DNA of 64,000 bases from Bacteroidales bacterium (GCA_024400305.1 JAKSMX010000001.1:62001-126000), one strand, 5' to 3'; shown: positions 18,106 through 28,887, counted from the stretch's first letter. The notes: a model not told the origin generated them from the sequence alone. Made by a program: numbers and translations.

Positions 18106-20382
18106 TTATTTTATCGTGATGTTTCTTGAAATCTCGTTGCCGTCTTCATCAACGCATCTTAAGATGTAACTTCCTGGTTCTGAATTGATTGGCATTTGAT
18201 GAATGTTTGATGTCACACCCAAAGGCATTTCGTTTAATGTCCAATAGACTCTTTTTTTCGGGTTGCGGTGCGCGATTTCAAAAATGATTGCCTGTCTGTC
18301 GCCTTTGATTCCTTTCGGTATGATGAGCGATGCCGCTTCTTCCGGATAGATGAACGACATCACCGACTCTTGTTTTCCCGTGTTGCATCCAGGCATCACG
18401 GGCGGCAGCGAGCGGTAAAGCGGATTCGTCTTCCTGTAAAACCATTCCATCACAGGTGGCAGGGAATAATATATCTCAAAGTTTTCATTATCAACATCAT
18501 AGCAATCTGGAAACACTTGATATTGGTGTGTTTTGTCGAGAAAAATTTTCTTGTGATAAGGACAAACGCCTGTCATTATTTCTGTCTTCGGCATTCTTAC
18601 CATCTTTGTCTCCGTGCAAAATTGCGATTTCGGCATTCCAGACTCCGCACAAACTTCAACGAGCATTTCTTCGTTTTCATCAATGTTTTCAATTGGAGAG
18701 GCGTTGTCGTTCAAGATGTTGACGACATCGAACAGCACCGGTGCCGCCACGCTGATTCCTGTCAGTCCGGGACGTCCTTCGCCGTCGGCGTTGCCGCACC
18801 AGACCCCGATGACGTAACGGTTTGTGATGCCGACGGCCCACGCGTCCTTGAAACCGAAACTCGTGCCGGTTTTCCATGCAATCTTCTTTGATGATGCGAA
18901 ATATCTCCAACCTGACTGGTCGTTGGGACGGTTCAATCCGCGCATCGCCTCGAATGTCAAGGCGATTGATGTTTTTGAAAATGGAATGTTTGTGCTGTCG
19001 GAAAATAATTTCTTCGCCATTGAACCATAAGCATTTACGATGTCAAACAACGATGCCTCGGCGCCACCGAGAATCAGCGAGTAGCCATAATGGTCAGGTT
19101 CGAAGACGATGCCCGAAAGTCCGATTTCCTTTAAAAGATGATGGAATTTCGGCACGCTGTATTGCCGCAGGAGATGTACGAAAGGCGTGTTCAGTGATTT
19201 CTGAAGCGCGACATCGGCGGGGACGGCGCCGCTGTATTCGCCAGTGTAGTTTTGCGGAGTGTAACCTGAAAGGTTTATCGGCACGTCGGGCAAAATCATT
19301 GCCGGGAAAAGCAGGCCTTCATCGAGACATGCGGCATAAAGAAACGGCTTCAAAATACTTCCGGTAGAACGTTGCGCCCTGACCATGTCAACCATCGCCG
19401 CGTCTTTCGCGCCAAGATGATTTCCGATGTAAGCAATTGTTTTTTGTTCTTGAAAATCAATGATATAAATCCCGATGTTTTCAATTCCGTTGGCGGAATT
19501 TATGTTATAATGTTTACTGGCGATTTCATCGACTTTTGTCTGGATCTCATAATTTATTGAGGAAACCGTGTTCTCGCCTTTGTGATTTTTTTCGGTTTCA
19601 CACACAAAATGAAATGCCAAAGTCGGCAAATCGTATGGTTTTGGCGGGATGTTCTCAAGCAGAGAAAGCTCAAAATCTTCTTCGTCAAAAATCTCGTTTT
19701 TGAATCTTTTCGGAATGTAAGCTTCTGATTCACAAAGATTTGATAATAAGGTATCTCGTTTCTTTTTCAGTTCATTTCTTCCTTTTGACGGGTTGACGAG
19801 TGAAGGTGAATTTGGCAGGACAGCCAATGTCGCCGCCTCGCTCCACGTCAGCCGGTCGGGTGTGGTGTTGAAATAACGCCACGCCGCCGCGTCGATGCCC
19901 ACGACGTTGCCGCCGAAAGGTGCGTGTGCGGCGTACAAATCGAAAATCTCCTTTTTGGAATAATGCAGCTCAAGACGCATTGCAAGAACCACCTCGATGA
20001 TTTTCTCCTTGAATGTGCGTTGTTTCCCGTTCCGCGAAAGCCTCACGACCTGCATCGTGACGGTGCTTCCGCCGCGCAGAATACGCCCGGCCCTGATGTT
20101 GTCAACGGCGGCATCGATGAACGACACGGGATTGAAACCCGGATGCATGAAGAAATATTTGTCTTCGTATTCCAATACGCAACGAAGGTATTTCTCTGAA
20201 TAACAATTAGTTGCCGGAAATCTCCATTGTCCGTCGTCAGCAACGCGGGCGCCAAGAAGATTCCTCTCCGCATCAGTGACCACTGTCGAGTACGATGTCT
20301 CAAACTTTGGGACTGGTATGAAAAGGAATCCGATCAGTGCCGCGGAAAGTATCGTTGATATTACAGTGCGTTTCCGTTTCAT
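18106..20382 (-). CDS. pbpC: Penicillin-binding protein 1C (bifunctional peptidoglycan glycosyltransferase/transpeptidase)
   Basis: The protein has about 758 residues. After a short membrane anchor (VISTILSAALIGFLFIPVP) comes a GT51 glycosyltransferase domain with the catalytic glutamate motif EDKYFFMHPG and GGSTVTMQ. The transpeptidase domain has the SxxK motif in STGSILKPF and KTGTS in the KTGTSFGFKDAWAVG block. The C-terminal ~90 residues resemble BiPBP_C (VYWTLNEMPLG). I chose ATG 20382 because it overlaps the macroglobulin stop by four bases (ATGA) and precedes MKRKRTVIS; the frame is open to 20448. Pairing with alpha-2-macroglobulin is conserved in many bacteria. Confidence 0.95.
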   Translation of the reverse strand: MKRKRTVISTILSAALIGFLFIPVPKFETSYSTVVTDAERNLLGARVADDGQWRFPATNCYSEKYLRCVLEYEDKYFFMHPGFNPVSFIDAAVDNIRAGRILRGGSTVTMQVVRLSRNGKQRTFKEKIIEVVLAMRLELHYSKKEIFDLYAAHAPFGGNVVGIDAAAWRYFNTTPDRLTWSEAATLAVLPNSPSLVNPSKGRNELKKKRDTLLSNLCESEAYIPKRFKNEIFDEEDFELSLLENIPPKPYDLPTLAFHFVCETEKNHKGENTVSSINYEIQTKVDEIASKHYNINSANGIENIGIYIIDFQEQKTIAYIGNHLGAKDAAMVDMVRAQRSTGSILKPFLYAACLDEGLLFPAMILPDVPINLSGYTPQNYTGEYSGAVPADVALQKSLNTPFVHLLRQYSVPKFHHLLKEIGLSGIVFEPDHYGYSLILGGAEASLFDIVNAYGSMAKKLFSDSTNIPFSKTSIALTFEAMRGLNRPNDQSGWRYFASSKKIAWKTGTSFGFKDAWAVGITNRYVIGVWCGNADGEGRPGLTGISVAAPVLFDVVNILNDNASPIENIDENEEMLVEVCAESGMPKSQFCTETKMVRMPKTEIMTGVCPYHKKIFLDKTHQYQVFPDCYDVDNENFEIYYSLPPVMEWFYRKTNPLYRSLPPVMPGCNTGKQESVMSFIYPEEAASLIIPKGIKGDRQAIIFEIAHRNPKKRVYWTLNEMPLGVTSNIHQMPINSEPGSYILRCVDEDGNEISRNITIK

Positions 20383-23300
20383 TTGACGACAGTCGTCTTC
20401 TTTGCTGCTGTTGTGTGCCAGATCTGGTTGTTGTACATGTCTTCGCACGTCACCGACGGAATCATGAACGTTCCTTGGTAAGCAGCGTTCATCGACAAAC
20501 GGAACGTCTTCGTGTCGTATGGAGTCATGTCGAAGAAGAAGTTGACATAATCATCTTGATATTCAATGTGTTTCGCCTGTGCTTCGTTCCGGCTGTTGTC
20601 ACCGAAGAGGCGGCTGTTGATGATTTCCCAACCTGCCGCGGCGTGATACGACAATGCGTTTTCTGTCACCTGGTATTCATGCGGGTTCGACACGGTGATG
20701 ACAACGTCAAAGTCGGTGTTCTGCTTGATCTGGGCGGTGTTGATCTCGTTGCCTTCCTTGTCGAAATATTTCACCGTCATATCGTACCAGGCACCGGTGT
20801 CTTCTCTTTGATATTCAGCCACTTTACCTTTCGTGAATAAAGTTATGAAGACGGATTCGCTGCCGTTGTTTGTCACGGTGACGGAATTGTCGCCGCGTTT
20901 CGATTGCATGTTGTAAGTGATTGAAGTCCTGTTTGTTGTGATGTTTTCGGTTCTGTCTCCTTCTTTGACAACCAGAGCGATGGAATTGTCTTTTATGCCG
21001 AGTTTCTCTGCATATTTGCCGAGAACGAACATCGCCATCGCGGTGGTCTGCGTGTCAATCCAGCGGTCGCTGCCGAGTATTCTGCACAGTTCCTCAATGT
21101 CATTCCGAACCATTTCTGCGTTGTCGTTGGCGAGCATTTCCGCATAAATGCACATTGACATGTCGCGTACTTTTGAACCTAAAGTGATGTAATAGTCTGA
21201 AGTCCAGTCTTTTGCGTTGAAATCAATCGTGGGGATGAGACCGGATGCCATGTCAGCTTTTCCGACCAAAGCGTAAGAGGCGGCGGTCAATGCTTTTGTG
21301 AGCGTGAACTTCATCTCAAGTTCCTTGAAACGGTTCATCGCTCCGATTTCGGCCGTGTTGTTCAAGGCTAACACGAATAATCTGTAAGCCTGGATTGTTT
21401 CAACATTTGGTGCGTCGGCACTGAAATTCCATGATTTTGCGCGGTTGGTCTGACGTTTTATCATGCCGTCAATCAATGAGTTAGTGACATTATAACCTTG
21501 ATTCCTCGCCTCTATCAGGAAATGCAGGGCGTAAAGCTCGCTCCAAGGGTCAACGTAATTTCCGTTCGGCCAGCTTGTCATCGAGAAATCCGGAAGCAGA
21601 AATGCGTTCATGTTCGCAATCACATTTTCGATATTTGTCTTCATTTCCGCTTTAGTCATCTCATCAAATGCGGCCAAATTATGCAGATAAAGCTGCGGGA
21701 ACGCTTTTGAAACAGTCTGTTCCAGGCAGCCGTAAGGATAGGAGGTGAGGTAATCAATATGCTTGAAGAGGTCAACGGGTATGCCGGTGTTTGCGACGAG
21801 TTTTGTCTCAATTGTGCCGTCAAAGCCTTGACAGTCAATGTGTAATGTCGCAGTTTCGTTAGGTTTGACCTCTTGTTTCACCGAATTGTATTTGTTGCTT
21901 GACGGCATCCGTATCGGCATGGCGACGGATTTCACGCTTTCAAAACCATTGCATGAAACGTTCACGGTGATTTTTGCATTTCCTTTGATTTCCTTGGCTT
22001 TAACGGAAAATGCGATGTCAGCCTCTCCGTTTTCATCCAATGAAACTGAAGTCGGAATGTTGCTCTTTGCTTCAAGATTTTCGAGTTTCACATTGATGTT
22101 GGCGGATTTGCGGGCAAATTCAGAAGCGATGACTTTCATGTTCACGACGACTTCATCGCCGATTCCTATTACTCGCGGTGCTGTCGGCAGAATCATGATT
22201 TTGTCTTTGACGGTCACGTTCTTTTGTGTGGAGCCGAAAGCGTCTTTCCCGTTTGTCGCCACGACCATTACTCTCAGTGAACCATTGTAATCTGGAATGT
22301 TAAAGTGTTGAATGTCAGTATTTCCGGCTTCGAGTTCGAAAGGTCCCATCATCATTGCCACGGCTTGGAAACGTTCAAGCAATGTCGTCTCCGGCTTGAT
22401 GAACAGGTCGCCGCCGGCCGCCAGAGTGCCTTGCATCATGTCGGTGATTGCGCTCACGATGTAATCATAATTGTCCCACGTCTTGACTCCCAAAGCGCGT
22501 TTGCTGAAGAAATGTCCGCACGGATCCGCCGTTTTGTAGCCGGTGAGTCCGAGGATTCCTTCATCAACGACAGCAACGGTATAATACATCTTATTGCCTT
22601 GTTTTTCAGACACTTTAATGTCGATTGCCTTGTTGGAGGTGGCGTTTTCAGGAACTTCGGCAACGGGATTGATGATGGTTTTGCTGTCGGACACTTTGAA
22701 AGGCACGACACCGTACATCCTGATCGGCATTCCATTTTCATTTCTGAACGGTTGTATGAGCGAGACGGAGACGTAGGCGTTGGGAAGCATCTCTTCGGTG
22801 ACAGGAATGCTTATCATTGCGTCTTTGCCAAGGTCTTGAACATGAATGACTTTGATGACTTTTGAAGAAGTCTCGACGGTGACGATTGCCTTTGAATTTT
22901 CGTTTGCCGGGAAAGAAACTTTCATCGTTTCGCCAACGTTGTAGCAGTCTTTGTCGGTTTTCAAGGTGATGAGTGCCGGTGCGTCTCCGACCGATGACGA
23001 GCGTGCGCCGTCGGCCCAGTCGAAACTGATGACTTTCGAGAAAGTGTGTTTCCCGATCGGGTCGCTGACAACGAGGAGATATGAACCCCAGTCTGCGTCT
23101 TTGATATTGAGAGTCAACGATGTCCTGCCGTTTTTCGCCTCAAGCACGCCGCTCTTGACAGGACGTTTGTAACTTCCTCTTACATAACGCATTAAGTCGT
23201 AGTAATCGTTGTCCCACCACCAATAATTATCGAGTTTGTAAAGCTGGTATTCGAGCTCGGTTTCGTTTTGTGCCAGACTGCCGTCCTCATTCACGACCGC

Positions 23301-25886
23301 GACATCGAATTTCCAGTCATCGTTCGTGAAATAATAATCGCCCCACTTCGACTTCATCTCCGGCAACATGACGCCCACGTATCTGCAAAACGGCGATATT
23401 TTCCCGCTGCGGCTCGTGATGCTGAACTCGCCGCTGCTCTCGAACACCTTTATATTATATGTGGCTTTCATGAAACCCGGAGCCGAAATGTCTTTCAATG
23501 CGTCGAACGAAATCATCGCCTTGCCTTCCGCATTCAAGGCCGCACTGAAAAGCGAAACCTCCCTGCTGTAGAAATCGTTTGCGACGCAGTCGAAGTCGTA
23601 TTTCTCAAAACCTTTGAATGTGATTTTCGCATTTGATAAGATAACCGACACTTCGGCTTTCAAGTCTTTGACATTCAAACCATTAAGACGTTCTGAATGA
23701 AGCATGACCTTCTCTTTGGCATTCAGACTGATCAATTTTCCTGATTCAAAATCAATTTTCAGACGGTTCGGCTTCACGGTTTCAATTCTCAAATTCTTTG
23801 AAAACACCTGACTTCCGATTTTGAAACGTGCGTTCCACGTTCCGGTCGGGTCAGTGGCTAAAGTGTTGATTGTGAATGCGTAAATCTTTCCGACAGGAGA
23901 ATTGTTGGCTTTTTTAAGATACAGCCTGCCGTTCGGGTCGATGACTTCCATGACGACAGGGTAATCGTTTGTGAAATAGTCGTTTTTGTCGGAAATCATG
24001 AGGTTGAGCTGGATGGAGTCGCCGGGACGCCAGACATCACGGTTGCTGTAAACGAAGCCGTCAACTTCATGCTCAACGGCATTGCCGGAAACATCGAACT
24101 TGCTGAGTGACAATGACTTGTTTTTGTCCAATGGCAGATATGACTTGTTGCCGTCTGAAGCTTCCGCGACAAGGCAGAACGGTTTGTTGGTGAAGGCGAC
24201 TCTTGCGTAACCGTCGTTGTCGGTGGAAGATTCGCCGGTGATTTGCTGTTGATAATCATAGAGATAAAGGCTGACACCTGGTCTCGGATTCGCGTCAGTG
24301 ATGTTTTTTGCGAAAACGTCAATGAAATTTTCATCGGAACCCTTCGCTGTCAAAGCCAAGTTGCTGACGTACAGGTTTTTACGAATGTCAACGTAGTTGT
24401 AGAACGAGCGGCTGCACGGATTGTTGTAATCATAATCATCGTAATAATAAACACGGTAATCATAGTTTTCATTATCCCAGTAGTTTTCGTTGTAGCCTTT
24501 TGCAACTTTCTCATTATCACAGGCATACGGGTAACACGTCATGTCAAAGTCAAGGTTTATCTGATACATGTCGCCGGCTTTCAGATTGACATAATCCGAA
24601 AGATTGATGTTGTATGTTTTCCAGCTGTCATAATTCGTCTGCTCAAGCGGAATGCGTACTTTCTTCACGAGACGACCGACACGGCATGTCCTTCCGTATG
24701 CGTCCTTCATGCTGTTTTCCTGCAAAAACGACATTATGTTCGAGTCGTAAACTTTTATTATCCTCAAAATCACTTGGTTAAGACACATTGCGTCGAATGA
24801 AACCGTTGCGTCTCCGGCTTCCGGCACAATGACACCGTCGTCGCTCCATTTCACTTGCGGCTTCAGCGATTTTAGATTTATTCCGTTGATAATGAAATCG
24901 TTGGCAAGACGATTGCCTTTTGTCGGAATGATGCCGTAGCGTATCGTCATGTCGAAATCTTCGTAGTAATAGTATGTTTTTGAGCAGAAAACACTCAAGC
25001 GGTTTCCATCGATTGAGGTCGTGAACGGGACGTTGTTTGAAAATTCAATCATGCCGGTCAGATTCTGGTTCTTTGAAAGCTCGTCGGAGAAACAGACATC
25101 GATTTTGCTTTCCTTGACGTCAATGTTATAAGTAACGACATGGAAATTCCCTTCTGCCGGAATCGTCAGTGTTTTCTTGACGGAACGATTGATTCCCAAT
25201 GGTTTGCCATCAATTTCAATGTTGATTTCATAACCTTTTTCCGTTCTGCTTATATTCGAGACAGCAAGCTGGATGTCTGTCTGGGAAATTTCTTTCGCGG
25301 AACATTCATAATTTTCCAACGTTTTTTTGTCGAGCAGCGAAAGTGCTGATTCTGAATTGATTGGCTTCGCGAATTTCAAGTCAATGATGTACGAACATCT
25401 GCCGTTTTCATCACTATGATAAGATGTGTTCACGAGTTCGAAATCCTGTTTCTTCAGAATGAAGGAAGTTTTCATAACTCTCTCGTTTGCAGGCATTTCG
25501 ACGAGCATTCCGATGTTGAAGTCAACGTTGTAAGGGGTGCTTTCCTTCGGATTTTCGTCAAATTGGAAGCCGATTGTGTTTTTGTCAATCCAGATTGCGT
25601 GTCCGGCGACTTTCGGCGTTATTTCAAAAAGTTTCGATGGCAGTTCCTCGCCGAACTGTTTTTTCATTTTCAGTCCTTGCACGAACTTGAATTTCAGCGG
25701 CTCCGTCTCTGTAACCAGCCCCGAAGTGTAGCTTTCGACGATTCCGACTATCGCCTCGTCAAAAACCGGGATTTTTTCGACGTAAGTTGTTGCTGATTCA
25801 GAATGTCCCGAACCGCATGAATTAAATAAAGCTATTGTCAATAAACTGATTAACAATAAATTAAATGTTGCAAATAATTTTTTCAT
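20379..25886 (-). CDS. Bacterial alpha-2-macroglobulin lipoprotein (thioester type)
   Basis: The protein is about 1835 residues, starting at ATG 25886 with a lipoprotein signal ending LTIALFNSCGSG; an upstream in-frame ATG at 25910 is less likely. Bacterial A2M proteins are periplasmic protease traps guarding the envelope, usually co-encoded with PBP1C. The thioester motif is intact as YPYGCLEQ with Cys at about residue 1387. MG-type beta domains precede it (GFVYSNRDVWRPGDSIQLNL is the MG2/MG3 hallmark) and the alpha-helical thioester domain follows (WPNGNYVDPWSELYALHFL). A 4-base overlap with pbpC implies coupled translation. Confidence 0.93.
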   Translation of the reverse strand: MKKLFATFNLLLISLLTIALFNSCGSGHSESATTYVEKIPVFDEAIVGIVESYTSGLVTETEPLKFKFVQGLKMKKQFGEELPSKLFEITPKVAGHAIWIDKNTIGFQFDENPKESTPYNVDFNIGMLVEMPANERVMKTSFILKKQDFELVNTSYHSDENGRCSYIIDLKFAKPINSESALSLLDKKTLENYECSAKEISQTDIQLAVSNISRTEKGYEINIEIDGKPLGINRSVKKTLTIPAEGNFHVVTYNIDVKESKIDVCFSDELSKNQNLTGMIEFSNNVPFTTSIDGNRLSVFCSKTYYYYEDFDMTIRYGIIPTKGNRLANDFIINGINLKSLKPQVKWSDDGVIVPEAGDATVSFDAMCLNQVILRIIKVYDSNIMSFLQENSMKDAYGRTCRVGRLVKKVRIPLEQTNYDSWKTYNINLSDYVNLKAGDMYQINLDFDMTCYPYACDNEKVAKGYNENYWDNENYDYRVYYYDDYDYNNPCSRSFYNYVDIRKNLYVSNLALTAKGSDENFIDVFAKNITDANPRPGVSLYLYDYQQQITGESSTDNDGYARVAFTNKPFCLVAEASDGNKSYLPLDKNKSLSLSKFDVSGNAVEHEVDGFVYSNRDVWRPGDSIQLNLMISDKNDYFTNDYPVVMEVIDPNGRLYLKKANNSPVGKIYAFTINTLATDPTGTWNARFKIGSQVFSKNLRIETVKPNRLKIDFESGKLISLNAKEKVMLHSERLNGLNVKDLKAEVSVILSNAKITFKGFEKYDFDCVANDFYSREVSLFSAALNAEGKAMISFDALKDISAPGFMKATYNIKVFESSGEFSITSRSGKISPFCRYVGVMLPEMKSKWGDYYFTNDDWKFDVAVVNEDGSLAQNETELEYQLYKLDNYWWWDNDYYDLMRYVRGSYKRPVKSGVLEAKNGRTSLTLNIKDADWGSYLLVVSDPIGKHTFSKVISFDWADGARSSSVGDAPALITLKTDKDCYNVGETMKVSFPANENSKAIVTVETSSKVIKVIHVQDLGKDAMISIPVTEEMLPNAYVSVSLIQPFRNENGMPIRMYGVVPFKVSDSKTIINPVAEVPENATSNKAIDIKVSEKQGNKMYYTVAVVDEGILGLTGYKTADPCGHFFSKRALGVKTWDNYDYIVSAITDMMQGTLAAGGDLFIKPETTLLERFQAVAMMMGPFELEAGNTDIQHFNIPDYNGSLRVMVVATNGKDAFGSTQKNVTVKDKIMILPTAPRVIGIGDEVVVNMKVIASEFARKSANINVKLENLEAKSNIPTSVSLDENGEADIAFSVKAKEIKGNAKITVNVSCNGFESVKSVAMPIRMPSSNKYNSVKQEVKPNETATLHIDCQGFDGTIETKLVANTGIPVDLFKHIDYLTSYPYGCLEQTVSKAFPQLYLHNLAAFDEMTKAEMKTNIENVIANMNAFLLPDFSMTSWPNGNYVDPWSELYALHFLIEARNQGYNVTNSLIDGMIKRQTNRAKSWNFSADAPNVETIQAYRLFVLALNNTAEIGAMNRFKELEMKFTLTKALTAASYALVGKADMASGLIPTIDFNAKDWTSDYYITLGSKVRDMSMCIYAEMLANDNAEMVRNDIEELCRILGSDRWIDTQTTAMAMFVLGKYAEKLGIKDNSIALVVKEGDRTENITTNRTSITYNMQSKRGDNSVTVTNNGSESVFITLFTKGKVAEYQREDTGAWYDMTVKYFDKEGNEINTAQIKQNTDFDVVITVSNPHEYQVTENALSYHAAAGWEIINSRLFGDNSRNEAQAKHIEYQDDYVNFFFDMTPYDTKTFRLSMNAAYQGTFMIPSVTCEDMYNNQIWHTTAAKKTTVVK

Positions 25887-25926
25887 AATATTATTATTCC
25901 GATTTTTCATTAAACAAATTAACGTG

Positions 25927-25934
25927 CAAAGTTA
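25927..25934 (-). promoter_or_regulatory. Promoter -7 box (TAACTTTG) of the A2M-pbpC operon
   Basis: The minus strand reads TAACTTTG followed by CACG, 40 bases upstream of ATG 25886. It is an exact TAnnTTTG match. Confidence 0.55.
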
Positions 25935-26062
25935 TTAAAAATTTTTAGTTTTTGCTGAATTGTTATACAAGTTGCCGGTGAAGTTTTATAAAGGTGAAAA
26001 AACCTTCGGCAATTTTTGTGAAAATTCAATATCTTTGCCACCGTGAATTAGTTGAAAGAGTA

Positions 26063-26084
26063 GAGACGCATCGCAGTGCGTCTA
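26063..26084. repeat. Dispersed palindrome AGACGCA...TGCGTCT, copy 1
   Basis: AGACGCA (26064-26070) and TGCGTCT (26077-26083) form a 7-bp stem with a 6-base loop. The stop codon of the AAA ATPase gene lies inside it. Related copies lie at 55311-55330 and 63285-63306, all at gene 3' ends. Confidence 0.7.
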
Positions 26085-27221
26085 AAACAGCTCTCCTCTC
26101 CAGAGCATCTTCAGGAAATCGAAGATGTAAATGCTCTCCACATTCCCAATATGGCGGTTGAACTTGTCGCGCGACACCACGATGCAGCGGCTGCCGGGGA
26201 ATTCCTCCGAATAGGCCTTGAAGTTTGTGAGATGTCGCGGCTGCACTTCCTCCGACGATTTTATCTCAATTCCAATCTCCGCCTCGCCAATGATGGCGTC
26301 AATCTCCTTGCCGTTGTATGTGTGCCAATAACTCAGTTTCTTATCGTTGTGAGTGTAGCCGATGTATGCTTTAAGTTCTTGAATCACAAAGTGTTCAAAA
26401 CAATGGCCGTATTCCGCGCTGCCTGTGGGCAATGAGGTGCGGTGCATCAGGTAGTTGTAAACCCCGACATCAAAGTAATAGAACTTCGGGGCTTGCACCA
26501 CTTTGCGTTTCTGTGTCTTTACGTATGCTGGAATCATGTAGCCGATCAAGGTATCTTCAAGAATGTTGAAATATTCCTTCACGGTCTTGGCACTCACCCC
26601 GCAGTCGCTGGCAATGTTCGTGTAATTCACTATCTCTGAATTGGTCATCGCGGCGGCTTCGAGGAAATGCTGGAAGCCGTCAAGATTTCGCACAATTGCC
26701 TCTTCTTTTATCTCTTCCTTCAAATATACATCAATATAGCCCGAAAGAAGTTTCTGCGGCCTTGCGCTAAGATAATGCGTCGGCAGCATACCGTACAGCA
26801 ACGCCTTGTCAAGGTCAAGGTTCGGAAGCTCGGCGCTCACAAAAGGGTAAAAATAACAAGGCAACGCTCTGCCGCCCAATGTGTTGTAGCCCTTTCGCTT
26901 TAACTTGCGCGCACTGCTTCCGCAAAGCACAAAACGATGGTGCCTTTTCTGTATGAGCCGGTGAACCTCATTCAGAAGCTCCGGAATCTCGGGTATCTCG
27001 TCAATGACGACAATGCTGCCTTCCTCTTTGTCAACCAACATGTTATATAAAAGTTCAGGATGAGATTTCAAACGCCTTTTTGTCTCGCTGTCGAGAAGGT
27101 CGAAAAATATTGCATCCCCGAACTGCTCTTCCAAAAGGGTGCTTTTTCCGGTCTGACGTGCGCCAAAGAGAAATATGCTTCCTTCTAACTCGTCTTTTAA
27201 TTGAAAATAACGTTTTATCAT
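26082..27221 (-). CDS. AAA ATPase with DUF4143 C-terminal domain
   Basis: This 379-residue member of the AAA_14/DUF4143 family has Walker A (GARQTGKSTLLE) near residue 20, Walker B (SIVVIDEIPEIPELL) near 70 and a sensor-like VLCGSSARKL. The C-terminal half carries the DUF4143 nuclease-like region ending WHTYNGKEIDAIIGEAEIGIEIKSS, with E/D and ExK residues of a PD-(D/E)XK-like fold. These genes are common and often mobile in Bacteroidota, with uncertain function. It appears to be a single-gene unit, and its stop codon lies within a repeated palindrome. Confidence 0.85.
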   Translation of the reverse strand: MIKRYFQLKDELEGSIFLFGARQTGKSTLLEEQFGDAIFFDLLDSETKRRLKSHPELLYNMLVDKEEGSIVVIDEIPEIPELLNEVHRLIQKRHHRFVLCGSSARKLKRKGYNTLGGRALPCYFYPFVSAELPNLDLDKALLYGMLPTHYLSARPQKLLSGYIDVYLKEEIKEEAIVRNLDGFQHFLEAAAMTNSEIVNYTNIASDCGVSAKTVKEYFNILEDTLIGYMIPAYVKTQKRKVVQAPKFYYFDVGVYNYLMHRTSLPTGSAEYGHCFEHFVIQELKAYIGYTHNDKKLSYWHTYNGKEIDAIIGEAEIGIEIKSSEEVQPRHLTNFKAYSEEFPGSRCIVVSRDKFNRHIGNVESIYIFDFLKMLWRGELF

Positions 27222-27309
27222 TTATAATCAATAATATAATAAATTTTATATTCCGTATTTTTGTGAAAAATCCGAAGTAGTACTTCCGATTTTCATAAAA
27301 AATCCGACG

Positions 27310-27317
27310 CAAAAATA
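27310..27317 (-). promoter_or_regulatory. Promoter -7 box (TATTTTTG) for the AAA ATPase gene
   Basis: TATTTTTG on the minus strand, about 88 bases upstream of ATG 27221. The leader contains two near-copies of AATCCG around a GAAGT/ACTTC stem (about 27273-27285). Confidence 0.4.
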
Positions 27318-27387
27318 CAAAATAAATTAATCTGCGGGAGAAATTTCATGAGATTCGTGAAATTCGTGGTGAAAATTTTTGTGGTGA

Positions 27388-27427
27388 CAAAAAGAGCGCA
27401 CCAAGACTTCAAGTCCTGACGCGCTCT
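27388..27427 (-). terminator. Rho-independent terminator of glyA
   Basis: On the minus strand AGAGCGC and GCGCTCT pair with an inner imperfect stem, followed by a run of T (the A run at 27389-27393 on the plus strand). It lies about 35 bases after the glyA stop. Confidence 0.8.
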
Positions 27428-27461
27428 CTTAACTCTACTCTTTTATCTCTTAACCCTAAGA

Positions 27462-28760
27462 TTACCAGGCGAAGAGCGGGTAGTCGGCCATGATTGCGTT
27501 GACTTTCTCCTTCACCATGTTGATCTTGGCGTCAGGTGCTGTCTTCGCGACAGGGTCGATTGCCGAGATGACATCGTCGATCATGTCAACGATCGGTTCC
27601 ATCATGTCTTCCTTCAAGCCACGTGTCGTGATGGCCGGCGTGCCGATGCGGAGACCTGACGTGAGGAACGGTGAACGGCTGTCGAACGGCACCATGTTCT
27701 TGTTGACGGTGATGTCAGCGAGGACGAGGGTGTTCTCGACCATCTTACCTGTGATTTCCGGGAACTTGGTGCGCAGGTCAATGAGCATCAGGTGGTTGTC
27801 GGTGCCGCCGCTGATGATCTTGTAGCCTCTCTCGTTGAATGCCTTTGCCATTGCAGCGGCATTCTTCTTCACCTGAAGGATGTACTCGAAGTATTCATCC
27901 GACAAAGCCTCGCCGAAAGCGACTGCCTTTGATGCGATGACGTGTTCGAGCGGGCCGCCCTGGACGCCGGGGAACACCGCGCTGTTGAGCAGTGCCGACA
28001 TCATCTTCACCTCGCCCTTCGGTGTCGTGTAACCCCACGGGTTCTCGAAGTCCTCGCGCATCATGATCATGCCGCCGCGTGGTCCGCGGAGTGTCTTGTG
28101 TGTCGTCGTCGTGACGATGTGGCAGTATTCGAGCGGGTCGTTGAGGATGCCGCGTGCGATGAGACCTGCCGGGTGGCTGATGTCGGCCATCAGGATGGCG
28201 CCGACGGAGTCAGCGGCCTTGCGCATGCGTGCGTAGTCCCAGTCACGTGAATATGCCGAGGCGCCGGCGATGATGAGTTTCGGCTTGTACTGCGCCACTT
28301 TCTTCTCCATGTCGTCGTAGTCAACCATGCCTGTCTCAGGGCTTACCTGATAGGCGACCGGGTTGTAGAGCAAACCTGATGAGTTGACCGGTGAACCGTG
28401 TGAGAGGTGTCCGCCGTGTGAGAGGTCGAGGCCCATGAAGGTGTCACCCGGTTTCAGGCAGGCGAGGAGCACCGCCATGTTGGCCTGCGCGCCAGAGTGA
28501 GGCTGCACGTTCACATATTTCGCCTGGAAGAGTTCGCCCGCGCGGTCGATTGCGATCTGCTCGGTCTGGTCAACGATCTGGCAGCCGCCGTAGTAACGTT
28601 TGCCGGGATAACCTTCAGCGTATTTGTTTGTCATCACCGAACCCATGGCCTTCAAGACCTGGTCGCTGACGAAATTTTCCGATGCGATAAGCTCAATACC
28701 GCCCATCTGACGCTTCTTTTCCTTGAGAATCAGATTGAAAACCTGTGTGTCTTTTTTCAT
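27462..28760 (-). CDS. glyA: Serine hydroxymethyltransferase
   Basis: The 432-residue PLP enzyme interconverts serine and glycine with tetrahydrofolate, supplying one-carbon units in the cytoplasm. Diagnostic blocks are [29 protein letters not shown], and the PLP-lysine segment [34 protein letters not shown] is also typical. The length is normal and the start ATG is followed by [10 protein letters not shown]. It is transcribed alone, divergently from the polyprenyl synthase gene, with a promoter box upstream and a strong terminator downstream. Confidence 0.97.
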   Translation of the reverse strand: MKKDTQVFNLILKEKKRQMGGIELIASENFVSDQVLKAMGSVMTNKYAEGYPGKRYYGGCQIVDQTEQIAIDRAGELFQAKYVNVQPHSGAQANMAVLLACLKPGDTFMGLDLSHGGHLSHGSPVNSSGLLYNPVAYQVSPETGMVDYDDMEKKVAQYKPKLIIAGASAYSRDWDYARMRKAADSVGAILMADISHPAGLIARGILNDPLEYCHIVTTTTHKTLRGPRGGMIMMREDFENPWGYTTPKGEVKMMSALLNSAVFPGVQGGPLEHVIASKAVAFGEALSDEYFEYILQVKKNAAAMAKAFNERGYKIISGGTDNHLMLIDLRTKFPEITGKMVENTLVLADITVNKNMVPFDSRSPFLTSGLRIGTPAITTRGLKEDMMEPIVDMIDDVISAIDPVAKTAPDAKINMVKEKVNAIMADYPLFAW

Positions 28761-28823
28761 TTTAATTTGTATTTAGTTGATATTCAATTGTTTGAAAAAT
28801 TCATTCGTTTTTATTTGAGGTTT

Positions 28824-28831
28824 CAAAATTA
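28824..28831 (-). promoter_or_regulatory. Promoter -7 box (TAATTTTG) of glyA
   Basis: The minus strand reads TAATTTTG, with TTTTG 15 bases upstream. It lies about 63 bases before the glyA start. Confidence 0.5.
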
Positions 28832-28868
28832 TAAATTTTTCTTTAACAAAACGCATTTTAATTTTTTT

Positions 28869-28876
28869 TAATTTTG
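28869..28876 (+). promoter_or_regulatory. Promoter -7 box (TAATTTTG) of the polyprenyl synthase gene
   Basis: TAATTTTG ends 11 bases before ATG 28888, implying a very short or nearly absent 5' untranslated leader. Confidence 0.5.
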
Positions 28877-28887
28877 CAAAAAAAATC